Assembly: GCA_001464575.1 (NCBI GenBank)
Contig: LNFE01000058.1
Coordinates: 1-37,045 of the forward strand
Origin: Acidobacteria bacterium Ga0077553
GTDB taxonomy: Bacteria > Acidobacteriota > Terriglobia > Bryobacterales > Bryobacteraceae
Reading direction: 5' to 3'
DNA: 37,045 nt
Positions 1 through 8,474 of the stretch are shown here, one piece after another (positions within the stretch are counted from its first letter, which is position 1; each line of letters starts with the position of its first letter). The notes below the pieces were generated by a model. The model worked only from the letters and a program-made list of their open reading frames with translations. It did not search any database and was not told the origin of the DNA. Both the position numbers and the translations under genes were made by a program.

Positions 1-1
1 C

Positions 2-499
2 GCGCCGGTGATGATTGAGTATTACCGGGAAGTGAAAGTGCCCGATCTGATGGTGGTCTCGCCCGACGCGGGCGGCGTGGAGCGCGCGCGCGCGTTCGCC
101 AAGCGGTTGAACGCTCCGCTGGCCATCATTGATAAACGCCGCGAAGAGGTGAACGTCGCTGAAATTATGCACGTCATCGGGGATGTCCGCGGCAAAACCT
201 GCCTGCTGGTGGACGATATCATCGACACCGCTGGTACCCTGGTAAAAGGTGCCGAAGCTCTTTTGAGCAGTGGCGCCAAGAGTGTACGGGCCTGTGCCAC
301 GCACGCCGTTTTGTCCGGTCCCGCCGTGGATCGGATCCGCAATTCCAATCTCGAAGAGGTGGTGTTTTCAAACTCCATTCCTCTGAAAGAAGAAGCCCAG
401 GCTTCGGGCCGGATCAAGCAACTGTCGGTTGCCCCCTTGCTGGCCCAAGCCATTCAGTCGATTCATGAAGAGACCAGTGTCAGCGGTCTGTTCGTCTAG
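2..499 (+). CDS. prs: Ribose-phosphate pyrophosphokinase, C-terminal part (5' end outside window)
   Basis: Makes PRPP from ribose 5-phosphate and ATP for nucleotide, His and Trp synthesis in the cytosol. The reading frame is already open at base 2, and the residues before the first internal GTG (Ala-Pro) fit the family, so the gene is cut by the window edge and has no start here. About 165 of the usual ~315 residues remain, covering the second phosphoribosyltransferase-like domain. Visible are the [13 protein letters not shown] segment, the [10 protein letters not shown] block and the PRPP-binding loop DDIIDTAGT, followed by the conserved THAVLSGPA and [10 protein letters not shown] stretches and a normal C-terminus. 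The gene is 27 bases upstream of rplY, the usual prs-rplY-pth order. Family identity is secure. Confidence 0.95.
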   Translation, partial: APVMIEYYREVKVPDLMVVSPDAGGVERARAFAKRLNAPLAIIDKRREEVNVAEIMHVIGDVRGKTCLLVDDIIDTAGTLVKGAEALLSSGAKSVRACATHAVLSGPAVDRIRNSNLEEVVFSNSIPLKEEAQASGRIKQLSVAPLLAQAIQSIHEETSVSGLFV

Positions 500-526
500 T
501 TGTAAGTTGAGTTTTCAGGAGCCTGT

Positions 527-1192
527 ATGAGAAAGGACATCACGATCGCCGCCGAGGGCCGCGCCAGTCGCGGTAAAAACGAAGCTCGGCGGCTGCGCGT
601 CTCCGGACGCGCACCCGCGATCATCTACGGCACCGGCAGAGACCCTGTCGCTGTTGCCATTAGTCCGAAGGAAGTGAACAAGATTCTCCTCTCTTCCACC
701 GGTCACAACTCCATCTTCGACGTCGCCGTCGATGGTGGCGCGCCCGAACCCGTCATGATTGTTGACTGGTCCTACGAGCCTGTCAAGGGCAACCTGCTGC
801 ACATCGACATGCAGCGCATCGACCTCACCAAGCGCATCAAGGTGAAGATTCCGGTTCACGTGCACGGCGAACCGAAGGGTGTGAAGCAGCAGGGCGGTCT
901 TCTCGACGTGGTTACCCGCGAAGTGGAAGTCGAGTGTCTCCCGGACGACATTCCGGCTGATTTCAGCCTGGAAATCGCTACGCTCGAAATCAACCAGGCG
1001 ATCCGCGCCTCGGACCTGCCGATGACCAACTCGATGAAGCTGGTGATGGCCCCCGACGCCGTGATCGTGCACATTGTCGCTCCGAAGATCGATCCCGACG
1101 CTGCCGCAGCCGCCGCCGAGCCGGAAGTGATCAAGAAGGGTAAGAAGGACGCCGCGGCCCCGGCCGCCGACGCCAAGGCCAAGAAGAAGTAG
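527..1192 (+). CDS. rplY: 50S ribosomal protein bL25 (TL5/Ctc type)
   Basis: 5S rRNA-binding protein of the large ribosomal subunit. The 221-residue length fits the long Ctc/TL5 form: an N-terminal L25 domain (about residues 5-95, with the GRAPAIIYG motif near residue 26) and a C-terminal beta domain (about 100-185, including the VHVHGEPKG and VECLPDDIP motifs). A roughly 30-residue tail rich in Ala and Lys closes the protein, as in many long L25 proteins. The ATG is preceded by AGGAGCC about 7 bases upstream. It lies between prs and pth, and 6 bases separate its stop from pth, so co-transcription is likely. Confidence 0.95.
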   Translation: MRKDITIAAEGRASRGKNEARRLRVSGRAPAIIYGTGRDPVAVAISPKEVNKILLSSTGHNSIFDVAVDGGAPEPVMIVDWSYEPVKGNLLHIDMQRIDLTKRIKVKIPVHVHGEPKGVKQQGGLLDVVTREVEVECLPDDIPADFSLEIATLEINQAIRASDLPMTNSMKLVMAPDAVIVHIVAPKIDPDAAAAAAEPEVIKKGKKDAAAPAADAKAKKK

Positions 1193-1198
1193 TTTTCC

Positions 1199-1786
1199 AT
1201 GTTGATCGTGGGCTTGGGCAATCCTGGGGCGGAGTACGAAAACACGTACCACAACCTGGGGTTCCTAGCCATCGATCGGCTGGCCGCCGCTCATGGCATC
1301 CGGGTCACCCGGGCCGAGGGCAAGGCGGTTACGGGAGTCGGGCGGGTTGCTGGCGCTGACGTGGTGCTGGCCAAGCCGCAGACTTACATGAATTTGAGTG
1401 GCGGCTCCGTAAAGGAGTTGCTCGCAAAGTACACGCTTCCAGTTGACCAGTTACTGTTGATCTACGACGAACTGGCGCTCGACTGGGGCTCGATGCGGAT
1501 ACGGCCGAAAGGCTCGGCGGGCGGACACAACGGTGTCAGTTCGGTCATCCGCAGCGTGGGAACAGAAGAAATTGCACGGATTCGACTGGGTATCCGCCCG
1601 GAACAGCCCGTGAAGGATATGAAGTCGTATGTGCTGGCCAAGATCCGGCGGGCACAGTTAACCACGTTGGACCCATTGCTCGACGATGTTGTCGCAGCCG
1701 TGGAATCCATCATCACCGAGGGCGTCGAAAAGGCCATGGCGCGTTTCAATGCGCGTCGCGCTCCCGGTGCCAAAGAGGAACCATGA
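1199..1786 (+). CDS. pth: Peptidyl-tRNA hydrolase
   Basis: Recycles tRNA by cutting peptidyl-tRNA released from stalled ribosomes. The protein is 195 residues, the usual size. It opens with LIVGLGNPGAEYENT, and the catalytic His is residue 18 in YHNLGF. The other active-site residues are in place: Asn65 in KPQTYMNLSG, Asp90 in IYDELALDWG and His110 in GSAGGHNG. The C-terminal lid helix is followed by a short Arg/Ala-rich tail. The gene overlaps the start of rpsF by 4 bases (ATGA), which points to translational coupling. There is little room for a ribosome site after rplY, so translation may depend on the upstream gene. Confidence 0.95.
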   Translation: MLIVGLGNPGAEYENTYHNLGFLAIDRLAAAHGIRVTRAEGKAVTGVGRVAGADVVLAKPQTYMNLSGGSVKELLAKYTLPVDQLLLIYDELALDWGSMRIRPKGSAGGHNGVSSVIRSVGTEEIARIRLGIRPEQPVKDMKSYVLAKIRRAQLTTLDPLLDDVVAAVESIITEGVEKAMARFNARRAPGAKEEP

Positions 1787-2280
1787 GGACTTACGAAGAA
1801 CTCTTTATTGTCAACACCAGCGCCACTGAAGAAGAGCAGGACGCAATCATCGAGATGCTCCGCGGGGTAATCACCACCGGCGGCGGTACGCTCGATAAGG
1901 TGGAAAAGTGGGGTGTGCGCAAGCTTGCTTACCGGGTGGACCGGCAGCTGGAAGGCATCTACATTCTGCTCGAATTCTCAACCAACACCGCGGAAACAGC
2001 CAAGGAAGTGGAGCGCCGTTTGCGCGTTGCCGACCTGGTGATTAAGTTCATCACGGTCCGGATGGATGAACGGATGCGCCGCGTCGAGAAGCGGAAGAAG
2101 CGCCGCGAGAAGCGCGCCGCACGGAAGCCGCAGATTACGGCTCCGCTCGCGCCGATCGTGCCGGGCGTTCGTCCCGACATGCCCGCCGCTCCCGAATTCC
2201 CCATGCCCGCCGCGCCGCTCCCGCTTGAGGATGCGCCGGTAACCGCTGAGGCCGCTTCCGAGCCGGCCGCTGAGAACTAA
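1783..2280 (+). CDS. rpsF: 30S ribosomal protein bS6 with long C-terminal extension
   Basis: Binds bS18 and 16S rRNA in the small-subunit platform. Residues 1 to about 100 form the standard bS6 fold: MRTYEELFIV at the start, the VEKWGVRKLAYRV motif and the ITVRMDERM strand. A very basic stretch (about residues 101-116) follows, then a ~50-residue tail rich in Pro, Ala and Glu ending the 165-residue protein. Many bS6 proteins stop near residue 95-130, so the tail is long and probably disordered. AGAGGA precedes the ATG, which overlaps the pth stop. rpsR lies 19 bases downstream with its own Shine-Dalgarno. Confidence 0.95.
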   Translation: MRTYEELFIVNTSATEEEQDAIIEMLRGVITTGGGTLDKVEKWGVRKLAYRVDRQLEGIYILLEFSTNTAETAKEVERRLRVADLVIKFITVRMDERMRRVEKRKKRREKRAARKPQITAPLAPIVPGVRPDMPAAPEFPMPAAPLPLEDAPVTAEAASEPAAEN

Positions 2281-2299
2281 CGAGTAGGAGACTAAGACA

Positions 2300-2605
2300 A
2301 TGGCAGAAACCAAGAGCGGAGGCCGCCCGATTGCGGCCAGCCAGCGTCCGACCGGCGGCGACAAAGCCCTGGCCGGGAACAAGAAGCAGTTTTTCCGCCG
2401 GAAGAAGGTATGCCGGTTCTGCGTCGAGAAGATCGACCACATCGACTACAAAGACGTAAAGTTGCTCTCGGCCTTCATCTCCGAGCGCGGCAAGATCACC
2501 CCGCGGCGGATCTCCGGCGTGTGTTGCGTGCATCAGCGCTTGCTCGCCATGGCGATCAAGCAGAGCCGGAACATCGCCCTGCTGCCGTTCACCACATCGC
2601 TATAA
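2300..2605 (+). CDS. rpsR: 30S ribosomal protein bS18
   Basis: Partner of bS6 on the 30S platform. The conserved core lies at about residues 34-101: [11 protein letters not shown], then [16 protein letters not shown] and a basic C-terminal helix. The Cys-x-x-Cys pair and a second Cys-Cys-x-His group look like the zinc-binding (C+) form of bS18. The first ~33 residues are a poorly conserved, Gly/Lys-rich leader. The start is set by AGGAG about 9 bases upstream of the ATG. It sits between rpsF and rplI as in most bacteria; rplI follows after 18 bases. Confidence 0.95.
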   Translation: MAETKSGGRPIAASQRPTGGDKALAGNKKQFFRRKKVCRFCVEKIDHIDYKDVKLLSAFISERGKITPRRISGVCCVHQRLLAMAIKQSRNIALLPFTTSL

Positions 2606-2623
2606 CCCCGAGGAGAATCCCCA

Positions 2624-3070
2624 ATGGAAGTCATTTTACGAGAGGATATCGACAAGCTCGGAACGCGCGGTCAGTTAGTGAACGTCGCCCCGGGATTTGC
2701 TCGCAATTTTCTGTTGCCCAAGCGCCTCGCCGTGCCGGCTACGGAATCGAATAAGAAGATTGTGGAACAGGAGCGCCAGGCGGCGCTGCGGCGCGAAGCC
2801 GTGGAAGCTGCCGACGCGCAGGAACTCGCCAAGCTGCTCGAGCCGACCGTGATCGAGATCAGCATGAAGGCCGGCGAGAACGACCATCTGTTTGGTTCGG
2901 TGACCCTCAAGGACATCGCCGATCAGTTGGAAGCGAAGAACTTCCACATCGACCGCAAGAAGATCGTTCTGGCCGAACCCATCAAAACGCTCGGCGAGTT
3001 TACGGTTCCGGTGAAGCTGCACAAGCAGGTCACCACCAACATCAAAGTGATCGTGAAGCGCGAAGAGTAG
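2624..3070 (+). CDS. rplI: 50S ribosomal protein bL9
   Basis: Large-subunit protein with two globular domains joined by a long helix. The N-terminal 23S-binding domain is clear: MEVILREDIDKLG, then GFARNFLLPKRLAVPAT. The linking helix (about residues 45-78) is rich in Glu, Arg and Ala, and the C-terminal domain holds GENDHLFGSVTLKDIAD. The length of 148 residues is normal. GAGGAG lies 8 bases before the ATG. This is the last gene of the prs-to-rplI operon; a GC-rich hairpin begins 21 bases past the stop. Confidence 0.96.
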   Translation: MEVILREDIDKLGTRGQLVNVAPGFARNFLLPKRLAVPATESNKKIVEQERQAALRREAVEAADAQELAKLLEPTVIEISMKAGENDHLFGSVTLKDIADQLEAKNFHIDRKKIVLAEPIKTLGEFTVPVKLHKQVTTNIKVIVKREE

Positions 3071-3091
3071 TTTCAATCGCAACAATTGATG

Positions 3092-3127
3092 GATGGCCCG
3101 GCGTCACACGCTTGACTCCGGGCCATC
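3092..3127 (+). terminator. Hairpin after rplI, probable intrinsic terminator
   Basis: A perfect 10-bp inverted repeat, GATGGCCCGG at 3092-3101 and CCGGGCCATC at 3118-3127, encloses a 16-base loop. It sits between the rplI stop and the next gene. Only a short, interrupted run of T follows (TTCATT), so termination may be partial or Rho-assisted. Confidence 0.6.
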
Positions 3128-3147
3128 TTCATTAGGAGCATAGCCAA

Positions 3148-3891
3148 ATGGGCTTTTTCGATTTAACTGGCCACACGGCGATTGTCACCGGCGCGGCCTC
3201 CGGGATTGGAGCCGCCATCGCGCGGCGCCTGGCGAAGGCGGGGGCGACTGTCGCCATCGCGGATATTAACGGAGCTGCGGCGGCCGAGGTGGCGGCGACC
3301 ATCCCGGGGGCGATTGCCGTTGCCATGGACGTGACGAGCACCGAGTCGGTGCAGGCCGCCGTCGATAGCGTTATTGCGCAGACGGGGCGGGTGCACATTC
3401 TTGTTAACAACGCCGGGATTGGCGGCAAGGCCGCTCCGCTTTGGGAGCAGAATATTGACGATTGGCACCGTTGCATCGCGATCAATATGGATGGCGTTTG
3501 GAATGGCTGCAAGGCCGTTCTGCCGCATATGCGCGAGAACAAGTACGGCCGAATTGTGAACATCGCTTCGATCGCCGGAAAGGAAGGCAATCCGAATATG
3601 TCCGCCTACTCGGCGACGAAGGCAGCCGTGATCGGCTTCACCAAGTCGGTGGCGAAAGAGGTGGCGACCGAGGGTATCTGTATCAACGCGGTGAGCCCCG
3701 CGGTGGTTCGCACGCCGATTCTCGAACAGCTCACGCCGCAGCAGGTGGCTTATATGACCGAAAAGATCCCGATGCGGCGCACCGGCGAACCCGAAGAGAT
3801 TGCCGCCGTGGTGCACTTTCTCTCCAGCCCCGACTGCAGCTTTGTCACAGCTCAAACCTACGACGCCTCCGGCGGACGTGCAACTTATTAA
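3148..3891 (+). CDS. SDR-family oxidoreductase (FabG-like)
   Basis: NAD(P)-dependent short-chain dehydrogenase/reductase of the classical type, 247 residues. The cofactor-binding motif TGAASGIG lies at residues 14-21 and the NNAG motif at 88-91. The catalytic set is complete: Asn113, Ser141, Tyr154 and Lys158. The YSATKAAVIGFTKS segment and C-terminal ASGG motif resemble 3-oxoacyl-ACP reductases and broad secondary-alcohol dehydrogenases; the true substrate cannot be read from sequence. A good AGGAG lies 8 bases before the ATG. It follows the rplI terminator and is 16 bases ahead of the HEAT-repeat gene, so those two may be co-transcribed. Confidence 0.9.
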   Translation: MGFFDLTGHTAIVTGAASGIGAAIARRLAKAGATVAIADINGAAAAEVAATIPGAIAVAMDVTSTESVQAAVDSVIAQTGRVHILVNNAGIGGKAAPLWEQNIDDWHRCIAINMDGVWNGCKAVLPHMRENKYGRIVNIASIAGKEGNPNMSAYSATKAAVIGFTKSVAKEVATEGICINAVSPAVVRTPILEQLTPQQVAYMTEKIPMRRTGEPEEIAAVVHFLSSPDCSFVTAQTYDASGGRATY

Positions 3892-3907
3892 GTGAGTCAC
3901 TAAAACC

Positions 3908-5302
3908 ATGCTTCTCCTGCCGTCTCAATACGCTGATGCGCCCTTGCGCGACCTCCTGCACGAAGCCGGCCGGGGACGCATCGGCGTCGATCAGGCTTTC
4001 GTAAAGGCGATTCTTGACCGGGGGCCGGAGGCCGCCGCCGAGTTGGCTGCCTACGGCCTCGATCAGCCGGAAGAAGACCGGGTCGACCTAACCGTCGATC
4101 TGTTTCATATCCTCCGCGCGCTGCGGCATCCGGCCGCCATCCCGTTTCTGATCGATCTATTGCATCAGGACGACGGGGAGGCCCCCGATCACATCTACGA
4201 GGCGCTTGGGGAGTTAGGCGAAGCGGCGGTCGAACCGCTGCTCGAACTCCGGGAGAAGGCCGATGAGGAGAGCCGGGGGAACATGGAGTTCCTGCTAGCC
4301 GGATTGGGCGTGCAGGATGACCGCATCAAGCAGCTCCTTCTCGATCGGCTCGAGACGGACCCGGCCGATGCGGCGATCAACCTGAGCCTCTACGGAGACA
4401 AAGAGCTGATTCCGGCTATTGCGGCGCGTCTCGAACGCATGGGCGAAGAGGAGCAGGACGAGAAGCGGGAACTCGAGTATTCCATGCGCAATCTCGAAGC
4501 TCCCGTGGTGGACGATGGGCACCCGCCGTACGACGTTTTCGAAAACTTCGAAGAAGTCGCCCCGCCGGTATGGGATGTGTTGGACGCTGAGGAGATCGTG
4601 GAGTTTCTCCAGCACCCGGACCCGAACGTCCGGAAAGAGGCCGCCGAGGCGCTAGTAGACGAGGAGCCGGACGAAGTTCTCCTGGATGCCTTGGTCGGGG
4701 TGGCGGAAAACGACGAGGATGCCGTCGTTCGTGGGGCGGCGTGGCAGAGCTTATCGGAGTATTGGGAAGAGCCGGGCGTGGCGGCCAAGTTACGCGAGAA
4801 GATGACGGATGCCGGCGCACCGGTGCGGGAGCGAGCCGGCGCCGCGATCGCGGTTGCGACGAACGAGTTGAACCCGACCGTCGAGGCGGCTCTCCGCGAG
4901 CTTTACGAGAACGAAGAGACCCGTCCGCAGGCGATGCGCGGCATGTGGCGTACGTTTGACAAGACGTTTGCCCCGATTTTTTCCAAGCATCTGCAGGACC
5001 CGATTCGCACAGTGCAAAACGAAGCCATTACCGGCGTCGGGTATCTCGGCATGGTGTACGAGTCAAAGCAGCTTGAGGACATGTTCGACGACCCGGATCT
5101 GCGCGAGCGGGCGCTGTTCGCCTACGCCCTTTGCTGCGCTGGAGATACGACCCGGTCGAACGCGAAGAAGCTCTACCGGAAGATTGCGGACTTGGCGGGC
5201 GGCTTGAACGATGACGAAAAGGACGTCGTGGAGACGGCGATCGATACCCGTCTGGCGCTGCATGGCCTCGGTCCGGTTTTCGCGGAGCCGCACGAACACT
5301 AG
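3908..5302 (+). CDS. Acidic HEAT-repeat protein
   Basis: No enzyme domain is visible. The 464 residues are mostly amphipathic helix pairs typical of HEAT or PBS-lyase repeats, for example HPAAIPFLIDLLHQDD, IYEALGELGEAAVEPLLELR, HPDPNVRKEAAEALV and DAVVRGAAWQSLSEYW. Such alpha-solenoids usually serve as protein-binding scaffolds. The protein is strongly acidic (many Asp/Glu clusters), lacks a signal peptide or membrane segment, and has a less regular Pro-rich insert near residues 198-225 between two repeat blocks. The ATG has no clear Shine-Dalgarno. It lies 16 bases after the SDR gene. Partner and function are unknown; the repeat assignment is firm, anything more is not. Confidence 0.85.
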   Translation: MLLLPSQYADAPLRDLLHEAGRGRIGVDQAFVKAILDRGPEAAAELAAYGLDQPEEDRVDLTVDLFHILRALRHPAAIPFLIDLLHQDDGEAPDHIYEALGELGEAAVEPLLELREKADEESRGNMEFLLAGLGVQDDRIKQLLLDRLETDPADAAINLSLYGDKELIPAIAARLERMGEEEQDEKRELEYSMRNLEAPVVDDGHPPYDVFENFEEVAPPVWDVLDAEEIVEFLQHPDPNVRKEAAEALVDEEPDEVLLDALVGVAENDEDAVVRGAAWQSLSEYWEEPGVAAKLREKMTDAGAPVRERAGAAIAVATNELNPTVEAALRELYENEETRPQAMRGMWRTFDKTFAPIFSKHLQDPIRTVQNEAITGVGYLGMVYESKQLEDMFDDPDLRERALFAYALCCAGDTTRSNAKKLYRKIADLAGGLNDDEKDVVETAIDTRLALHGLGPVFAEPHEH

Positions 5303-5360
5303 CCCGGTAGGCCACGTGAGGAAACGTTTATACTGATGGCAGCGTCTGTTGACTACGCAT

Positions 5361-6566
5361 ATGCCAGCCAGTCCCTCCATCCGCGTGGCCTATTTCACCG
5401 ACTCCTTCGATGAGGTGAATGGACTGGCGCGTACGAGCCGGGAGCTATCTGCGTTCACCCGGCGGAATGGGCTGCCGATGCTGCTCGTCCGGCCCGGGGA
5501 ATCGACGGCCAGCTGGTCGGACGGCAACCAGATGCATGTGCAGTTGCACCGCGCGGCTACTGCAATTCCGGTGGACAGCGAACTCTCGTTTGACCCTTTG
5601 CTCCCCCGGCATTTGCTGCGCTTGCGGACGGCGGTCCGGAAGTTTCGTCCGGACGTGATTCATGTCACCGGGCCCGGCGATATTGGGTTAATGGGAGCGT
5701 ATTTCTCGTTTTACTACGGGATTCCGCTGGTGGCTTCCTGGCACAACAACCTGCATGAACTGGCAGCCAAACGGCTCCATCTGCTGCTCGACCATCCGCT
5801 GTTTTCCCTCGTCCCCCGGGCCTACGCCGATTTCGTTACGGCGTTGACGGAGCGCGGGGCGCTCGAAAGCGTCACGCTGTTCTACAAGCTGGCGCGGCGC
5901 CTGTTCGCACCCAATCCGGACTTGGTTCGTTTTCTCGGGGAGCAGACGGGCAAGCCAGTGCATCTCATGCCACGCGCCGTCGACACCGACCTGTTTCATC
6001 CGGGGCGGCGACTCCGGCAGGACGGGGACTTCACGTTAGGTTTTGCCGGCCGGCTCCAGCCGGAAAAGAACGTCCGGCTGCTGGCCCAAGTGCAGAAGGC
6101 GCTGCCGGGCGGCAATCACCGGTTCTTGATTATTGGTGAGGGCTTTGAACAGACGTGGCTCAAACGCCGTCTGCGGCGCGCGGAGTTCCGCCAGTTCCTG
6201 GACGGCGCGGAGCTGGCCGACGCGTATGCGAGCATGGATCTCTTTCTGAATCCGTCGCTGACGGATACCTACGGAACGAGCGTCCACGAAGCGTTGGCGA
6301 GCGGCGTTCCCGCTATCGTCATGAATCAGGGTGGACCGCAGTATCTGGTTGAGACCGGAGCGAACGGCTATGTCTGCCAGAGCGAAGCCCATTTTGTAAG
6401 GCGGGTTGCCGAGTTGATCGCCAATCCGGTAGAGTTGCAGCGAATGCGCCTCGAAGCGCGTGAATCGGCCTGCCGTGTGAGCTGGGACCGTGTGTTTGAC
6501 GACGTGTACCATGTGTACGAAGCCGCTTGCGGCCATCACCCGACAAATCTTCGAGTAGCCAGTTGA
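5361..6566 (+). CDS. Glycosyltransferase, GT4 type
   Basis: A GT-B fold retaining glycosyltransferase of 401 residues. The N-terminal acceptor domain starts IRVAYFTDSFDEVNGLART, the usual Gly-rich start of this family, and contains PDVIHVTGPGDIG. The donor domain begins near TLGFAGRLQPEKNVRLL and holds LIIGEG and the nucleotide-sugar pocket NPSLTDTYGTSVHEALASG followed by VPAIV. Relatives include the sulfolipid (SqdX-like) and mannosyl transferases, but the sugar donor cannot be named. I start at ATG 5361; an upstream in-frame TTG at 5349 would add four residues of no family likeness. A TATACT box at 5329-5334 could be its -10. The stop overlaps the probable start of the permease gene. Confidence 0.88.
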   Translation: MPASPSIRVAYFTDSFDEVNGLARTSRELSAFTRRNGLPMLLVRPGESTASWSDGNQMHVQLHRAATAIPVDSELSFDPLLPRHLLRLRTAVRKFRPDVIHVTGPGDIGLMGAYFSFYYGIPLVASWHNNLHELAAKRLHLLLDHPLFSLVPRAYADFVTALTERGALESVTLFYKLARRLFAPNPDLVRFLGEQTGKPVHLMPRAVDTDLFHPGRRLRQDGDFTLGFAGRLQPEKNVRLLAQVQKALPGGNHRFLIIGEGFEQTWLKRRLRRAEFRQFLDGAELADAYASMDLFLNPSLTDTYGTSVHEALASGVPAIVMNQGGPQYLVETGANGYVCQSEAHFVRRVAELIANPVELQRMRLEARESACRVSWDRVFDDVYHVYEAACGHHPTNLRVAS

Positions 6567-7927
6567 GCCAACCATCTTCTTCTCTTCTTCGCCAGCTTGG
6601 GCTGGTTAGCGCGACGGCGCTGGTAATTTCCAACATGGTCGGAACCGGGATCTTTACGACCACCGGCTTTCTGGCCGGAGATCTCGGCGCTCCCAACATC
6701 GTGCTCGGCATCTGGGTGGTGGGTGCGATTGTCGCTTTGGCCGGGGCGTTCTGCTATTCCGAACTCGGCATCAACTTCCCGAGTTCGGGCGGCGAATATG
6801 TTTATCTCACGCAGGCCTACGGGCCGACGTGGGGATTCATGGAAGGCTGGATCTCCTTCACCGCGGGTTTCTCGGCGCCGATTGCGTTGGCCGCGCTCGC
6901 CTTTTCGGACTATCTGGGTTACTTTTTTCCGGCGGTAAAGCAGGCAAGTTCGACGGCGGTCGGGCCGTTCACGGTGGGAGGGGCGCAGGTTGTTGCCTCC
7001 CTGCTGATCGTCGCGTTTGCGGTGTTGAATCTGTTTGGCATTAAACTGGCGGCGAGCGTACAGAACGTCCTCACGGCGGTGAAACTGAGCGTAATTGTCG
7101 GGTTCCTTTTCTTCGCCTTCGCGATTGGCAAGGGCGATTGGGGCCACTTCAACGAAGTGGCCGTGCGCACCTCCACCTCCCCGCTGTGGGAGCAGTTCGC
7201 CACCAGTCTGATTTTCATTTATGTGGCCTATTCCGGCTGGAACGCGGCAACCTACGTCGCCGAAGAGCTGCGGACGCCGGAGCGGACTTTGCCGTTGGCG
7301 CTGACGCTGGGGACGGCATTGGTGGCCGCGCTGTTTGTGGGGCTGAACATCGCCTATATCTACGCGCAGCCGCTCGAGCAGATGAAGGGTGTGGTGGCGG
7401 TTGGATCGCTGTCGGCCTCTAACCTGTTCGGGCCAGAGGTGGCGAGTCTATTCAGCGGGTTGATGGCGGTTTCGCTGCTGGCGACGGTGAACGCGATGGT
7501 CACTATCGGCCCGCGGGTCTACTACGCCATGGCGCAGAACAAGGCGTTTTTTCCGGCTGCGGCGCGGGTGCACGAGAAGTGGCGGACGCCGTATGTGGCG
7601 ATCGCGATGCAGGGCGCTTGCGCGGTGGCGATGTGCTTTCTCTCGTTCCGCGACCTGATGTTTTATGTGGGTTTCCTGCTGAACGCCTTCTCGGTGCTCG
7701 CGGTGGCCTCGTTGTTTGTCTTCCGGAAACGGGCGGGGTGGCAGCGTCTCGGGGTTGTGAACTTCGCTTGGCCGTTGATCCCGGCGTTCTACATTCTCGT
7801 GGGGGCATGGGTGGCGGGATCCGGGTTCCTGATGCGTCCGTCGGTGTCGTTCGCGGCCCTGGGAACGGTCGCCATAGGTGCTTTAGCTTACAAGATTTTT
7901 CTTGCGCCGAAGCCCGCCGCAGCCTAG
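6563..7927 (+). CDS. APC-superfamily amino-acid permease
   Basis: An inner-membrane amino-acid transporter of about 454 residues with roughly 12 membrane segments. The N-terminal signature is clear: LGLVSATALVISNMVGTGIF, whose Gly-rich unwound helix 1 binds the substrate backbone in this family. Helix 6 carries FIYVAYSGWNAATYVAEE, and EELRTPERTLP follows as in LAT-like carriers. Substrate is not predictable; neutral amino acids are common. Start choice: TTG 6563 overlaps the glycosyltransferase stop as TTGA and gives a short hydrophilic N-terminus. TTG 6527 in the same frame is the alternative. There is no close functional link to the glycosyltransferase beyond the overlap. Confidence 0.85.
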   Translation: MSQPSSSLLRQLGLVSATALVISNMVGTGIFTTTGFLAGDLGAPNIVLGIWVVGAIVALAGAFCYSELGINFPSSGGEYVYLTQAYGPTWGFMEGWISFTAGFSAPIALAALAFSDYLGYFFPAVKQASSTAVGPFTVGGAQVVASLLIVAFAVLNLFGIKLAASVQNVLTAVKLSVIVGFLFFAFAIGKGDWGHFNEVAVRTSTSPLWEQFATSLIFIYVAYSGWNAATYVAEELRTPERTLPLALTLGTALVAALFVGLNIAYIYAQPLEQMKGVVAVGSLSASNLFGPEVASLFSGLMAVSLLATVNAMVTIGPRVYYAMAQNKAFFPAAARVHEKWRTPYVAIAMQGACAVAMCFLSFRDLMFYVGFLLNAFSVLAVASLFVFRKRAGWQRLGVVNFAWPLIPAFYILVGAWVAGSGFLMRPSVSFAALGTVAIGALAYKIFLAPKPAAA

Positions 7928-7936
7928 CATCGAGGC

Positions 7937-8386
7937 ATGCGCATCGTTATCGCTTTGTTCGCGGCGGCCGGGTTTCTGTTAGCGGAGCCGAATTTGTCTG
8001 GCACCTGGAAGCTGAACCACGAGAAGAGCGACTTTGGTCGCGCCCCGCGTCCGGGAACCGTGGTGACGAAGATTCGCCAGCAGGGCGGGGAACTTGCGGC
8101 CCAGTCGACCTCGGACGGACGGGTGAACGAGTGCCGGTGGACGCTGGACGGCAAGGAGTCGGTGAACCGGATCGGTGGGAACGAAGTAAAGGCAGTGGCG
8201 GCTTGGCGGGGTCCGATTTTGCAGGTGCGGTCGAAGACCACCGTGCAGGGGACGGCGCTGGCAATGACGGACCAGTACAGTTTGTCGGCGGACGGGCGGG
8301 AGATGACGATTTTCCGGACGATTAACGGCCCGCAAGGCGAGATTGAGCAGCGCTACGTCTACGACAAAGACCCTAGCGATAAGTAA
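7937..8386 (+). CDS. Small secreted protein of unknown function
   Basis: 149 residues, opening with a Sec signal peptide (hydrophobic IVIALFAAAGFLLA, likely cut after Ala16). The mature part begins NLSGTWKLNHEKSDFG, a pattern common in small exported acidobacterial proteins with a lipocalin-like beta-strand rhythm; strands continue to the end (YSLSADGREMTIFRT). No catalytic residues or cysteines stand out beyond one Cys. The ATG lies 9 bases after the permease stop, with only GAGG very close by, so translation may be coupled. I do not recognise a named family; the lipocalin-like fold is inference. Confidence 0.75.
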   Translation: MRIVIALFAAAGFLLAEPNLSGTWKLNHEKSDFGRAPRPGTVVTKIRQQGGELAAQSTSDGRVNECRWTLDGKESVNRIGGNEVKAVAAWRGPILQVRSKTTVQGTALAMTDQYSLSADGREMTIFRTINGPQGEIEQRYVYDKDPSDK

Positions 8387-8474
8387 GGCTTTTCCCCCTA
8401 CCCTCTTAACCGTTTCTGCGGATTTCCGTCGCCGTGATCGCATGTTGTACTGGGGGTGCTAGCTGTGTCTCCTT

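Noticed and set aside
5336-5413. 25-residue frame from ATG 5336, just after TATACT
   Set aside because: Overlaps the glycosyltransferase start out of frame and has no recognisable composition; the TATACT more likely serves ATG 5361.
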